Source: Actinoallomurus sp963823735
GTDB lineage: Bacteria > Actinomycetota > Actinomycetes > Streptosporangiales > Streptosporangiaceae
Reading direction: 5' to 3'
Length of the DNA: 64,000 nucleotides
NCBI GenBank assembly: GCA_963823735.1
Contig: CAWGMO010000001.1
Coordinates: 744,001-808,000, forward strand
Position 1 is the first letter of the stretch. Every line of letters begins with the position of its first letter. The notes beneath the pieces are model-generated. The model did no database searches, was not told the origin of the DNA, and saw nothing but the letters and a program-made list of their open reading frames with translations. Positions 8,496 through 16,970 of the stretch are shown here, one piece after another. The translations under genes and the position numbers were made by a program.

Positions 8496-8545
8496 GCGTC
8501 AATCGTAGGTTGACGATCCTCGATCGTCAACCTGTAGTTGACGCA
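8495..8545. promoter_or_regulatory. tandem GTCAA-N7-TTGAC operators within a 51-base palindrome
   Basis: Two copies of GTCAA-N7-TTGAC lie at 8498-8514 and 8526-8542, 28 bases apart. They are themselves arranged as an inverted repeat centred on 8520, so the whole 8495-8545 segment is nearly palindromic. The left edge overlaps the ATG of the Clp-N/HTH gene. The natural inference is that its HTH binds here as a dimer of dimers and blocks its own expression. Confidence 0.75.
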
Positions 8546-8679
8546 CGTTCCCGAGCCGCCCCGTACCTCTTCGAAGGACAGGGCAGCTCGTCTCACGTAC
8601 GACGGCTGCCCGCGCAGTCCTTCCTCTCGCGCCGTTGCCGTGCCGACGACACCCGAACCAGTGGCTCCCACAGCAACGA

Positions 8680-8714
8680 CATAGGCCCGTTCCGATGATC
8701 GGAACGGGCCTATG
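8680..8714. terminator. hairpin terminator, bidirectional
   Basis: CATAGGCCCGTTCCG (8680-8694) pairs with CGGAACGGGCCTATG (8700-8714). It lies 66 bases beyond the stop of the minus-strand cyclophilin gene and most likely terminates it. The sequence after it (TGACCTGGGCGC) also follows the hairpin beside tRNA-Arg at 11.27 kb. Confidence 0.8.
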
Positions 8715-8780
8715 ACCTGGGCGCGGCCGCGTCGTCAGCTCTTCCCCCGCAGAGGCGAGAACCCAAGCCGCCGGTGTTCG

Positions 8781-9491
8781 CTACGCGTGGTGGCGGTCAA
8801 TCCGCACGTGGTGGAAGTCGACGGGGAGAGTCGGGTAGCCGTCGCCGGGGCCGTTCTGGTCGTCTTCGCCGGCGGCCGCGATTTTCTGCAGGACGTCCAT
8901 GCCTGCCGTGACACGGCCGAATGGCGTGTAGTTCGGCTTGAGCTGGGTGTCCTTCCAGCAGAAGAAGAACTGGCTGCCATTGGTGTCAGGGCCGGCGTTC
9001 GCCATCGCGACCGTACCCGCGGGATAGGTGGCGCCCGTCAGATTCTCGTCGGCGAAGGAGTAGCCGGGCGCGCCGCTTCCGGTGCCGGTCGGGTCACCGC
9101 ACTGCAGCACCCACAGGCGTTGCGTCGTCAGACGATGGCAGTGCGTACGGTCGAAGTAGCCGTGCTCGGCCAGGAAGCGGAACGAGAACGTGGTGCACGG
9201 CGCCTTGTCGGTCAGCGCCTCGAACTTGATCCGTCCTTGGCTGGTGGACAGCACCGCGTCGTACGGCCGCGCCGCCTTGACCGGGTCGAACGTGGGAATG
9301 CCCTGAAACTTGTCGGCCGGCACCGACTGTGTGTACGTGCAGGAACCCGCCGGCGCGGCGGCGCGTACGACATGCAGCGGCGCCAGGGACTGGCCGGTCT
9401 TCCCAGCGTACGATGCGGCCCCGGCGGACACCGTCCCGGCCGTGCCGAGAAAAGCAGCCGCTGCAATTACAAGAGCTCTACTCTTGTGCAT
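8781..9491 (-). CDS. secreted cyclophilin-type peptidyl-prolyl isomerase
   Basis: 236 residues. Signal peptide at residues 1-30 ending near SAGAASYAG. The cyclophilin core shows FRFLAEHGYFDRTHCHRLTT, QCGDPTGTGSGAPGYSFADE, GTVAMANAGPDTNGSQFFFC and YTPFGRVTAGMDVLQKIA, the normal order of cyclophilin A-type motifs. It catalyses cis-trans proline isomerisation of exported proteins. The core catalytic Arg is replaced by His within THCHRL, as in many actinobacterial exported homologues. Single-gene unit with a terminator downstream. Confidence 0.92.
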   Translation of the reverse strand: MHKSRALVIAAAAFLGTAGTVSAGAASYAGKTGQSLAPLHVVRAAAPAGSCTYTQSVPADKFQGIPTFDPVKAARPYDAVLSTSQGRIKFEALTDKAPCTTFSFRFLAEHGYFDRTHCHRLTTQRLWVLQCGDPTGTGSGAPGYSFADENLTGATYPAGTVAMANAGPDTNGSQFFFCWKDTQLKPNYTPFGRVTAGMDVLQKIAAAGEDDQNGPGDGYPTLPVDFHHVRIDRHHA

Positions 9492-9837
9492 GACACCTCC
9501 ACGTCAATGGACGGGTCATCTTACTATGCTGGTTGGCATTTGTGACCTGCGTTTTCAGGCCGGTTTGACGGCATGGCCGTTCAATTGATGAGTGACTGAG
9601 AAGCCATTCCGTAACCGTCCGCGAACAGAGCAGCATCGCCGGTAATTCGCACAGTTCTCGGCGAGCGTCACGCGCGCCATGCCCCCGCCCGCCGCCGTGC
9701 CCGTCCGCGACATCCGGCACCGGCCGGCGCGACGGCCGGCGTCGAGGCACCTCCCTGTTACCGGAACCCGTCCTCTGGGCGCTGGTCCGACACGCGATTA
9801 CTTTCAGTTTGCACAGTGGTGGTTAGCGTGGCGCGGC
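9492..9837. other. intergenic region between divergent genes
   Basis: About 346 bases without supported coding sequence. The left third, next to the cyclophilin start, is relatively AT-rich and should hold its promoter. An open frame into the next gene (from 9679) has arginine/proline-rich, non-conserved-looking sequence and is treated as non-coding. No repeat or RNA gene is seen. Confidence 0.4.
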
Positions 9838-11133
9838 ATGGCAACGACGACTACTGCGGGCTTTCGAGGTACCACGGGCAGCCGCCTGTTGAACAAGGTG
9901 CCCGAGGTCACGATCTGGTTCTGGATCATCAAGATCCTCTGCACGACCGTCGGCGAAAGTTTCGCCGACTACATCAACGAGACCCTCGGCTTCGGCCTGA
10001 CCAACACCATGCTGTTGTTCACCGCGATCTTCGCGGTCGTGCTAACGGTCCAGTTCCGTACGAAGCGCTACAGCCCGTTCCCGTACTGGCTCACCGTGGT
10101 GGTGGTCAGTGTCACCGGCACGCTGTACACCGACATGCTCACCGACAAGCAACATGTCCCGCTGTGGCTGAGTTCGACGGTCTTCTCGGTCCTGCTGGCC
10201 CTCGTCTTCGGAGTCTGGTGGCTGCGCGAGCGGACCCTGTCCATCCACAGCATCACCACCTTCCCGCGTGAGGCGTTCTACTGGCTGACCGTCCTGGTGA
10301 CGTTCGCGCTGGGCACCGCCACCGGTGACTGGACGCTGGAGCTGACCAACTGGACGCCCGCGCATTCGGTGTTCCTGCCGCTGGGCCTCATCCTGGCGAT
10401 CAGCGGGCTGTGGAAGTTCGGCGCCAACCCGGTTCTCTCGTTCTGGCTGGCCTACATCCTCACCCGCCCGCTCGGCGCCAACATCGGTGACTGGCTCGCC
10501 TCCCCGAAGGCCGCGGCCAACCCCGGCGACCCGGTCGGACTCGGCCTGGGCACCTTCGCCACGAGCCTGATCTTCCTCGGTGCCATCCTGGCGACGGTCA
10601 TCTACCTGATGATCAGCCGCAGCGACGTCGTCGAGACCTACGAGGCGACGCACGCGTCGTCGGTCACCACCAACCCGCGCCGAGAGCACATCGCGCTGGG
10701 AGCCTTCGGCGTGATCGCCGCCGGCACCGTCGCGCTGATGGTCTGGGCCCACAACCAGCCCCACGTCACCTGCGACCCGACCGGCCAGAGCGAAACGATG
10801 CCGGCCTGCCCGAAGCCGGCCCTGACAGGCGACCAGACGACCGCCGCGGTGGCGAAGTACGACAAGCTCGCCCAGACGGCGATCGCGCAGGACCGGGCCG
10901 GGGCGGCCGCGGCCTCCCACGCGACCGTGCAGAAGATGCGCGATGACTGGGACGCCGACGCCACCTCGCTGCAAGCGGTCAACAAAACGACCTGGACCCT
11001 GCTCGACGACCAGATGGACGCGGTCCTCAAGACGTACGCCATCGACCACGGCCACATCAAGCCGGCCCCGGCCGCCAAGCAGGAGAAGCAGCTCAAGGTC
11101 CTGCTGGGCGACTTCAAGAGCCACCGCTTCTAA
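9838..11133 (+). CDS. COG4705-like polytopic membrane protein
   Basis: 431 residues from ATG 9838 (MATTTTAGFRG). The first ~290 residues hold eight or nine membrane helices and repeat motifs of the COG4705 family: KVPEVTIWFWIIKILCTTVG, GESFADYINETLGFGL, REAFYWLTVLVTFALGTATG, ILTRPLGANIGDW. The internal similarity of the TVGESxAD and ALGTATGDW segments indicates two related halves. A further helix and a ~100-residue hydrophilic, mostly helical tail follow, probably outside the membrane. Transport function unknown. No clear ribosome site is seen before the start. Confidence 0.8.
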   Translation: MATTTTAGFRGTTGSRLLNKVPEVTIWFWIIKILCTTVGESFADYINETLGFGLTNTMLLFTAIFAVVLTVQFRTKRYSPFPYWLTVVVVSVTGTLYTDMLTDKQHVPLWLSSTVFSVLLALVFGVWWLRERTLSIHSITTFPREAFYWLTVLVTFALGTATGDWTLELTNWTPAHSVFLPLGLILAISGLWKFGANPVLSFWLAYILTRPLGANIGDWLASPKAAANPGDPVGLGLGTFATSLIFLGAILATVIYLMISRSDVVETYEATHASSVTTNPRREHIALGAFGVIAAGTVALMVWAHNQPHVTCDPTGQSETMPACPKPALTGDQTTAAVAKYDKLAQTAIAQDRAGAAAASHATVQKMRDDWDADATSLQAVNKTTWTLLDDQMDAVLKTYAIDHGHIKPAPAAKQEKQLKVLLGDFKSHRF

Positions 11134-11170
11134 GCTCCGCTCTCCACGCTTCGACGGGCGACACAAGCAG

Positions 11171-11202
11171 CCCGGGCCGGAGACTCCTGTCTCCGGCCCG
11201 GG
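11171..11202. terminator. hairpin after membrane protein gene
   Basis: A 14-base stem, CCCGGGCCGGAGAC with GTCTCCGGCCCGGG, and a 4-base loop, 38 bases after the stop codon at 11133. Confidence 0.8.
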
Positions 11203-11240
11203 GCGGCGTAGGACGGTCGCTGTTAGCAAGGGTGTACGCA

Positions 11241-11273
11241 AAAGGCCCCTCGCGATGATCGCGAGGGGCCTTT
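11241..11273 (-). terminator. terminator of tRNA-Arg
   Basis: AAAGGCCCCTCGCG (11241-11254) pairs with CGCGAGGGGCCTTT (11260-11273). It lies 8 bases beyond the 3' end of the minus-strand tRNA-Arg, with an AAA/TTT-edged stem. Confidence 0.85.
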
Positions 11274-11281
11274 GACCTGGG

Positions 11282-11354
11282 CGCAGCCGGAGGGATTCGA
11301 ACCCCCAACCTTCTGATCCGTAGTCAGATGCTCTATCCGTTGAGCTACGGCTGC
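11282..11354 (-). tRNA. tRNA-Arg (anticodon ACG)
   Basis: The minus strand folds into a complete cloverleaf. Acceptor GCAGCCG pairs with CGGCTGC, D-arm GCTC/GAGC, anticodon stem TCTGA/TCAGA with loop CTACGGA (anticodon ACG), and T-arm GGGGG-TTCGAAT-CCCTC. CCA is not encoded. No integrated element is seen at this tRNA. Confidence 0.95.
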
Positions 11355-11464
11355 TGGCAGCAGTGAGTGTACCGGGACTCAGTGGCGACACGCGAATCAG
11401 AACCCTCGCGTCCCCCCAACCCCCACATCATCGCAGCTCACCCCGGCCCGGACCAACCAGGAAA

Positions 11465-13330
11465 CTACCGGCCGGCGGTCGCGTCCAGGAAGACGCTGTG
11501 GAGTTCGGCTCCCAGTTCGCCCGTCGGGACGGCGGGTGCCGGTGGGCTGGGGACCTCCGTCCAGGATTCTGTCCACGTGTGGTGGATGGCCTGGTTCTCG
11601 TACAGGCGGGCGATGGACAGGCGGTGTTTCAGGGAGTTTGACGCCTCCCTGTTCAGGAGCAGAGGCATCGCGCGCTTGGCCGAGCTCAGCAGTGTGAAGA
11701 CGCCTCGGTCCACGCGTTCGACGTTGAGGCGGAGGATGGCTTCGGCCAGGGCGTACTCGCGGGGCATGTCGGTGTGTTCGATGCCGCCTCCGCCTGTGCC
11801 CAGCATTACCCGTACGCCGCAGGACAGGAGGGTGATCAGGGCGTGGTGGTCGAACAGGCCGGGGTTCTGGGTGATCAGTTCGGTGGCCTTCTTCAGCAGG
11901 CCGGGGGACGCCTCCGGGCCTGGCGACAGGAAGGACGAGGTCGGCAGGTTCACGTCCGCCCAGATGCCTGCTTCGGCCATCTGCTGGGCCTGGATCACCG
12001 AGACGTGGGTGACGTGGCCGAAGCGGACGCGGACGAAGCGGTCGAAGGCTGGCAAGGTGCCCTCTTTCGACAATGAGCGGCGTACGCGCAGGACGGCGCG
12101 GAGCATCTGTTCCACGTTGTTCTCGGCGCACAGGTAGTGGGCGGGCAGGTTCGTCTTCGGGTCGTGCACGATGCCGCCCGCGCCCTCGCCGACATGGATG
12201 TGGGCTACCAGGGGGCGGCGTTGTTCGCGGGCCACCTCGAAGGTCATGCGGAGGACGCGTTCGACCTGGCGGGCGCCCTCGGGTGTGTACCAGGTGCGCG
12301 AGGGGGCCGTCAGGTCGAAGCCCGTCGCGTACGGCACTCCGTACCGCAGCGCGGTGCGAAGGCGGTCGATCCAGGCGCCCAGGTCCTCGTGCATCGTCGG
12401 GCGGTTCATTTCCGGCCATTCCATCGGTGCCGGCTCGGCCCAGCGCAGGGTCCATTGCCTGTACGGCGGCGGCAGGTGGTCGGCGACGCAGGTCAGGTCG
12501 GTGCCGCGTGGTTCGTCGTCCGCGGGTGTGGTCCGGAGGCGCAGGATCGTACGCTCGCTCGCCTCCTCCGGCTCGTGGCTGCCGCCGATCCAGCCGAGGA
12601 AGGAGCCGGGCAGCATCGGCAGCCAGCGCACGACCACGTCCTCCGAGGAGGCCGCGGCGGTGGCCGCGGAGTCCCGCTCCAGCGTCCACAGTGGCATGGA
12701 CTGCTCGGAACAAAGGATGTTCTGCCGTTTCAGCTCGCGTACGCCGGCGGCCATGAGGTCCTCCGACGAGACGTTGAGGAATCCGCGGGCGACGTACGCG
12801 CTGTCGACGTCGTTATGCGGTGTGGCCGTGAGCACGTTCTCGTTGATGTGCCGTACGGCGTTCGACAGGCCGTCACCCAGAACCGCGGCATTGATCGCGT
12901 CGATCAGCGTAAGGAGAGCGGCGTCGCCGGGCCGTGCCACTTTCATTCTTGACGCGAGACCCGCGATCTCCCCGGTGAGGAGCTTGTCGAGCCGTACGTC
13001 ACCTTCGAGAAGGGTTCTTTGAAGTGTGCCCGAAAGGCGCGTCATACCCCAGTGCAGGGAGAAGTTCTGCATGAGGAGCAGCCGGGTCTCCAGGTCGTGG
13101 AGCGCCGCGAAGAGCGAGTCGTCGGCCGTGTGGTGGGCCAGAAACTCCTCGATGGCCAGGTCACCGAGGTCACCGAGGTCGCATGAGGAGGTCTCCCTCC
13201 AGCGCGCGATCAGCTTGACGCCTTCGGCGGTCAGCATCGAAAGGACGCCGTACGGAAGGATGCCGGTGAAGTGGTTGTGCGGGTCGAAGTAGCCACCCGC
13301 GGCCGTGGATGCGTCCTTGATTTCGGACAT
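11465..13330 (-). CDS. adenosine-deaminase-like metal hydrolase with altered active site
   Basis: 621 residues from ATG 13330, which has a purine-rich (AAGGGGA) site upstream. Four adenosine deaminase landmarks are visible: FDPHNHFTG near the N-terminus (HxH metal site), VAHIHVGEGAGG, RFGHVTHVS, and VMLGTGGGGIEHTDM followed by REYALAEA. In canonical deaminases the last block is NTDDP...EYxxA. Here both aspartates align with glycines, so the usual metal ligand and general base are missing or shifted to the Asp of IEHTDM. The protein is nearly twice the length of ordinary adenosine deaminase, with a long helical N-terminal insertion. Cytoplasmic; substrate unknown, possibly a purine derivative or a non-catalytic binder. 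Confidence 0.7.
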   Translation of the reverse strand: MSEIKDASTAAGGYFDPHNHFTGILPYGVLSMLTAEGVKLIARWRETSSCDLGDLGDLAIEEFLAHHTADDSLFAALHDLETRLLLMQNFSLHWGMTRLSGTLQRTLLEGDVRLDKLLTGEIAGLASRMKVARPGDAALLTLIDAINAAVLGDGLSNAVRHINENVLTATPHNDVDSAYVARGFLNVSSEDLMAAGVRELKRQNILCSEQSMPLWTLERDSAATAAASSEDVVVRWLPMLPGSFLGWIGGSHEPEEASERTILRLRTTPADDEPRGTDLTCVADHLPPPYRQWTLRWAEPAPMEWPEMNRPTMHEDLGAWIDRLRTALRYGVPYATGFDLTAPSRTWYTPEGARQVERVLRMTFEVAREQRRPLVAHIHVGEGAGGIVHDPKTNLPAHYLCAENNVEQMLRAVLRVRRSLSKEGTLPAFDRFVRVRFGHVTHVSVIQAQQMAEAGIWADVNLPTSSFLSPGPEASPGLLKKATELITQNPGLFDHHALITLLSCGVRVMLGTGGGGIEHTDMPREYALAEAILRLNVERVDRGVFTLLSSAKRAMPLLLNREASNSLKHRLSIARLYENQAIHHTWTESWTEVPSPPAPAVPTGELGAELHSVFLDATAGR

Positions 13331-13711
13331 GCGGCGTCCCCTTCCTTCTCGACGGCCTTTCGGCACGTCAGGATGCCGCCACACAACCATTCGGCCCGAA
13401 GACGGTCAACGCCGCAATTGTCGGTGCCAATTGATTCTCGCCGTTCACTAAGGGAAAGAAATTTACGGCCCGACCGGCCTGGGCAGGGAAAATCACTCCA
13501 CGCCGAGAAGACACGGGTCACGGCGACGGCACCCGGCGTACGGTTCGCCAAAGATCCGAGGCCATTGTCATATCGCCCGCCGCCACGAGATGCCCCCGAG
13601 GATCCAACGGAGACACCCCGTCACCGGACCCGGATTTCGGCGGCCACGGGGTGCGGTCCCGCCGCCCCCCGGGTTACGGCCTGGCCGGTTCCGGACGAGG
13701 CCGGGCACGGC
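13331..13711. other. intergenic region, no feature seen
   Basis: About 380 bases between two minus-strand genes. The part next to 13331 is the leader and promoter region of the adenosine-deaminase-like gene and is somewhat AT-richer. I find no supported coding sequence, hairpin or RNA gene in the rest. Confidence 0.4.
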
Positions 13712-14284
13712 TCAATGCCGCGTCGGCCGATAGGTCAGCACCTGTGTGTGGCCGTCGAAGGTCTGGGCCTCGATCAGCTCGAGGTCGAAGTCGTCCGCAC
13801 CGTCGAAGATCCGGTCCACACCGGTCGTTCCGGAGATCACCGGGAAGACCGTCACCTCGATGGTGTCGATCAGGCCGGCGTTCAGCAGCGCCCGGTTGAG
13901 CGTCAGGCTGCCGTGGGAGCGCAGCGGCACGTCGGATTCGGCCTTGAGCCGCGTGACCACCTCGAGGGGATCACCGGATTCGATGGTCGTGTCCGGCCAG
14001 TCGAGCGGCTCGGTCAGCCGGCTGGAGAGCACCGTGACCGGAGAGCCGAACATGCGCGTGATCCACGCGTCGAACAGGCCGCGGTCGAAGCCCGCGTCAA
14101 GGAACGGCGCGTTCGACGAGTAGGTCCTTGCCCCGAGCACCATGCGCAGGGGGTCGCGGTAGGCGGCGGCGCGATGCGCGAGGAAGTCGGGGCCCTGCTT
14201 GCCCCAGTAGCCGCCCCAGTCACCGTTGTGGTTGGCGAAGCCGTCGAGCGTGGAGAAGATGTCGAAGGTGTACGTGACGGTCAT
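13712..14284 (-). CDS. dihydrofolate-reductase-like (RibD C-terminal) protein
   Basis: 190 residues from ATG 14284, which follows GGAG at 7 bases; the 54 open codons upstream are arginine/glycine-rich and not needed. MTVTYTFDIFSTLDGFANHN at the start, then VLGARTYSS and SHGSLTLNRALLNAGLIDT, match the RibD-C/DHFR-fold family of small NADPH-dependent reductases (YwjB/YyaP-like). Cytoplasmic oxidoreductase of unknown substrate. Single-gene unit. A second, more distant relative is at 36.6-37.2 kb next to a sigma factor. Confidence 0.85.
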   Translation of the reverse strand: MTVTYTFDIFSTLDGFANHNGDWGGYWGKQGPDFLAHRAAAYRDPLRMVLGARTYSSNAPFLDAGFDRGLFDAWITRMFGSPVTVLSSRLTEPLDWPDTTIESGDPLEVVTRLKAESDVPLRSHGSLTLNRALLNAGLIDTIEVTVFPVISGTTGVDRIFDGADDFDLELIEAQTFDGHTQVLTYRPTRH

Positions 14285-14607
14285 GGCGTCTCCGGGAGGT
14301 CGGGCCGCGCCCTGTGGCGGCCTCACCCTTACTACGAACACCACCGCCCCGATCCGACAGCCTCCCCGAACGGCTCGTGCGCCGGCTGCCCGGCCATTCG
14401 TGCCTCGCGGCGTTCCAGGCAGGCAGACAACCACCAGCCCGGACATACCACCGCTTGCCCTCCCAAATAGGCTGGTACGCCTCGAACAACACTATGCTGC
14501 GACGTCTTACAGGGGCGGCGTCGCGGTGTTTCAGCTAGAGATCCGACGGCCTGCCCCTAGGGTCTGCTGTAAGCAGTAACGCGCTATCCGGATCGTGGAG
14601 CACGTAC

Positions 14608-15801
14608 ATGGCAAGGTGGTCCCGTTTCGCCCCCGCCGCCGACAGACGCCTGGTCAGGGGTCTGCACGACGGAGACGACGACACTCTCGCCGCGCTCTAC
14701 GACGTCTACGCCGAGCGTTTGTACGACTACTGCATGACGATCATGGACGACTCCAAGGCCGCCGCCGACGTTGTTCACGACACGTTCATCGACGCCGCGC
14801 GCCGGGCGCCGCGGATGCGCGAGCGCGCTCTCCTGCGCCCCTGGCTGTACGCCGCGGCGCGGCGGCGGTGCATGCAGCGGAACCAGCGGAGCGAGCCGGA
14901 AGAGGGCGACCCGACCGGGAAGCTCGACTTCGTGCACCGCGAGGCCCTGTTCCTCGCCCTGCGCCACGACCTCGACGGCGACGAGCTGGCGGCGACGCTC
15001 GGCGTTTCGAGCCGGCGGGCGCAGAAGCGGCTGAAGCGCGCGGAGCGCCTGGTCCCCGAGGCCGCGGAGTACCTCGACAAGGCCCCCGCGCCCGTACTCC
15101 CGTCGATCCTGCGGCACCGGGTGCAGCACACGGGGACCGACCCGGAGCTGGCCGGCTACCGCGCCGAGATCGCGGCCAGGGGCGGCTCGCTGACGCCCGA
15201 CGGCATGCCGCGCCAGCCGGACGCCCCCTCGCCGCTGGCCCGCCGCTGGGCGTTCGCGAGCGCGGGGTCGCTGGCCGCCCTGGGGACCGCGCTGGTGGCT
15301 CTCATGATCATCGGCCCGGACCTGCCCGTTCCGGAGATCCAGTGGCCGGGGGGAAGGCCGCACAGGCCCTCCTCACACCCGACCCACCGCGATCACACGC
15401 CGTCCGACCAAGACGGCGGCGCGCCCGGCCGTACGCTGCCGGACCAGAATCCGGGGACGTCGCCGACGGCCACACCGCTGCCTCCCGGCAGCCCCTCGCC
15501 GACCGGGCCGGGCATGCTGGCCGTCACGCCGCAGGTGATCCATCTCACCTCGCGCGAGTCAATGGCGGAGCTGTACCTCGCCGCCAAGAACGGCTCGGTC
15601 AAGTGGGCCGGCGGCTCCTCGAACCGCACCCTCAAGCTGTCGAAGTCGCACGGCGGGATCCACGACACGGACCGCGTCACGATACGGCTCACCCTCCAGC
15701 GCGGGCTGCTGACACTGGCCGGCAGGTCCGTCGTCACACTGACGGACGACACCGGCCACGACGTCATGGTCAACGTCGCCTGGGACGCCTCACTTCTCTG
15801 A
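14608..15801 (+). CDS. ECF-type sigma factor fused to membrane anchor and outer domain
   Basis: 397 residues; GGAG lies 7 bases before ATG 14608. Residues ~15-90 resemble sigma region 2 (DDTLAALYDVYAERLYDYCM, ADVVHDTFIDAARRAP, RPWLYAAARRRC). Residues ~110-145 resemble region 4 (ALRHDLDGDELAATLGVSSR). A single hydrophobic helix follows at ~213-234 (ALGTALVALMIIGPDL), then a Pro/Ser/Asp-rich linker and a ~90-residue beta-rich domain ending at the C-terminus. The layout puts the sigma part in the cytoplasm and the last domain outside. It may be a membrane-tethered sigma released or regulated by an external signal. No separate anti-sigma gene is adjacent. Confidence 0.8.
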   Translation: MARWSRFAPAADRRLVRGLHDGDDDTLAALYDVYAERLYDYCMTIMDDSKAAADVVHDTFIDAARRAPRMRERALLRPWLYAAARRRCMQRNQRSEPEEGDPTGKLDFVHREALFLALRHDLDGDELAATLGVSSRRAQKRLKRAERLVPEAAEYLDKAPAPVLPSILRHRVQHTGTDPELAGYRAEIAARGGSLTPDGMPRQPDAPSPLARRWAFASAGSLAALGTALVALMIIGPDLPVPEIQWPGGRPHRPSSHPTHRDHTPSDQDGGAPGRTLPDQNPGTSPTATPLPPGSPSPTGPGMLAVTPQVIHLTSRESMAELYLAAKNGSVKWAGGSSNRTLKLSKSHGGIHDTDRVTIRLTLQRGLLTLAGRSVVTLTDDTGHDVMVNVAWDASLL

Positions 15802-16023
15802 GCGGACCCCGGTCTCGTCGACCCACGTCTCTTCGGCGAGGCGTACGGCCGCGTCCGGGCGGCGTACGTAGACTCCCGCCCACCGGCGGGCCCGGGCGGA
15901 CTGCGCGTCCGGTGCCTGCGGGGTGGTCAGCGGGTCACGGCTGCTGGAGCGCACGAACGCCCACAGCATCTTCACGGCGACGCCGAGTACGGCGAGGGAC
16001 AGCACCAGCAGCACGACACCCAT
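15790..16023 (-). CDS. small membrane protein, 77 residues
   Basis: ATG 16023 starts a frame with one N-terminal transmembrane helix (GVVLLVLSLAVLGVAVKMLW) and a ~50-residue cytoplasmic-type tail rich in Arg, Asp and Ala. A purine-rich AGGGGAA lies just upstream of the ATG. No known family. It overlaps the 3' end of the membrane-sigma gene by 12 bases, tail to tail. Real by its start signal and helix pattern; function unknown. Confidence 0.65.
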   Translation of the reverse strand: MGVVLLVLSLAVLGVAVKMLWAFVRSSSRDPLTTPQAPDAQSARARRWAGVYVRRPDAAVRLAEETWVDETGVRSEK

Positions 16024-16176
16024 GAGATTCCCCTCTCACCCCTCGTGGCCGCGTCAGAAGGGATGACTTAGACTGTTCGGGTGGTCTGAATCATCCCAAC
16101 ATTTCGACCTATTCGGATAATACCCTCGCTTTACGTCTTTGAACCTCTCTTTCCGTTACCAGAGGAAGGACTGCGC

Positions 16177-16965
16177 ATGGCCGTGTCAAAGTGGCGTTCG
16201 ATAGCGGACGACCTGGCCCGGAGGATCGAGGAGGGTGAGATCGCGCGCGGGGCGCAGCTCCCCACCGAGCTCGAGCTTCAGGTCGAGTACGACGCCTCGC
16301 GCAACACGGTCCGCGACGCCGTCAAGTGGCTGACCCAGCGGCAGCTCGTCGAGGCCTTCCCCGGCCGCGGCACGTTCGTCTCGGCCAAGATCACGCCGTT
16401 CGCCGTCGCGCTGTCACCGCGCGCCGGGGGTCCGGGAGGCGGCGACGGCACCGCCTACGTCGCGGACGCGCGGATCCAGAACCGCCGGCCGAGCATGTCC
16501 GACCCGCGCGTGGAGATCCGCAAGGCGACCGGCACCGTCGCGCGGCGGCTCCACATCGAGGAGGGCGCACGCGTCGTCAGCCGCTACCAGCAGCGGTACA
16601 TCGACGACCAGCCGTGGTCCCTGCAGACGTCCTTTTATCCAATGGAGTTCGTCAACCGCGGCGCCGACCGCCTCGTCGACGCGGTCGACGTCGAGGAGGG
16701 CGTCGTGAAGTACCTGGAGGAGAAGCTCGGGCTCACCCAGTCCGGCTACCAGGACATCATCGCCGTACGCCCGCCTGACCAGGAGGAGACGCAGTTCTTC
16801 GGCCTGCCGGACCACGCGAGCGTCACGCTGATCGAGCTGTCACGCACCGCGTACGCCACGGGCGGCGAGCCGATCCGCTTCACGCTCACCGTCTACCCGG
16901 CGGACCGCAACACGATCTACTACAACTTCGGCGACATCCCCGGCGACGCCTCGGCGCCTTCCTGA
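16177..16965 (+). CDS. GntR/UTRA (HutC-type) transcriptional regulator
   Basis: 262 residues; AGAGGAAGG precedes the ATG. The winged HTH is at ~5-70 (IADDLARRIEEGEIARGAQL, PTELELQVEYDASRNTVRDA, FPGRGTFV). The UTRA ligand domain follows at ~105-250 (RRLHIEEGARVVSRYQQRYI, GYQDIIAVRPP, PIRFTLTVYPADRN). HutC-type regulators usually sense a small metabolite and repress a nearby gene. The next gene, a GNAT acetyltransferase, begins 5 bases after the stop, so the pair is an operon. Confidence 0.92.
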   Translation: MAVSKWRSIADDLARRIEEGEIARGAQLPTELELQVEYDASRNTVRDAVKWLTQRQLVEAFPGRGTFVSAKITPFAVALSPRAGGPGGGDGTAYVADARIQNRRPSMSDPRVEIRKATGTVARRLHIEEGARVVSRYQQRYIDDQPWSLQTSFYPMEFVNRGADRLVDAVDVEEGVVKYLEEKLGLTQSGYQDIIAVRPPDQEETQFFGLPDHASVTLIELSRTAYATGGEPIRFTLTVYPADRNTIYYNFGDIPGDASAPS

Positions 16966-16970
16966 CCGGC

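Noticed and set aside
11465..13330. RADAR defence system (RdrB)
   Set aside because: No RdrA-type ATPase or other partner is adjacent, and the deaminase active site differs.
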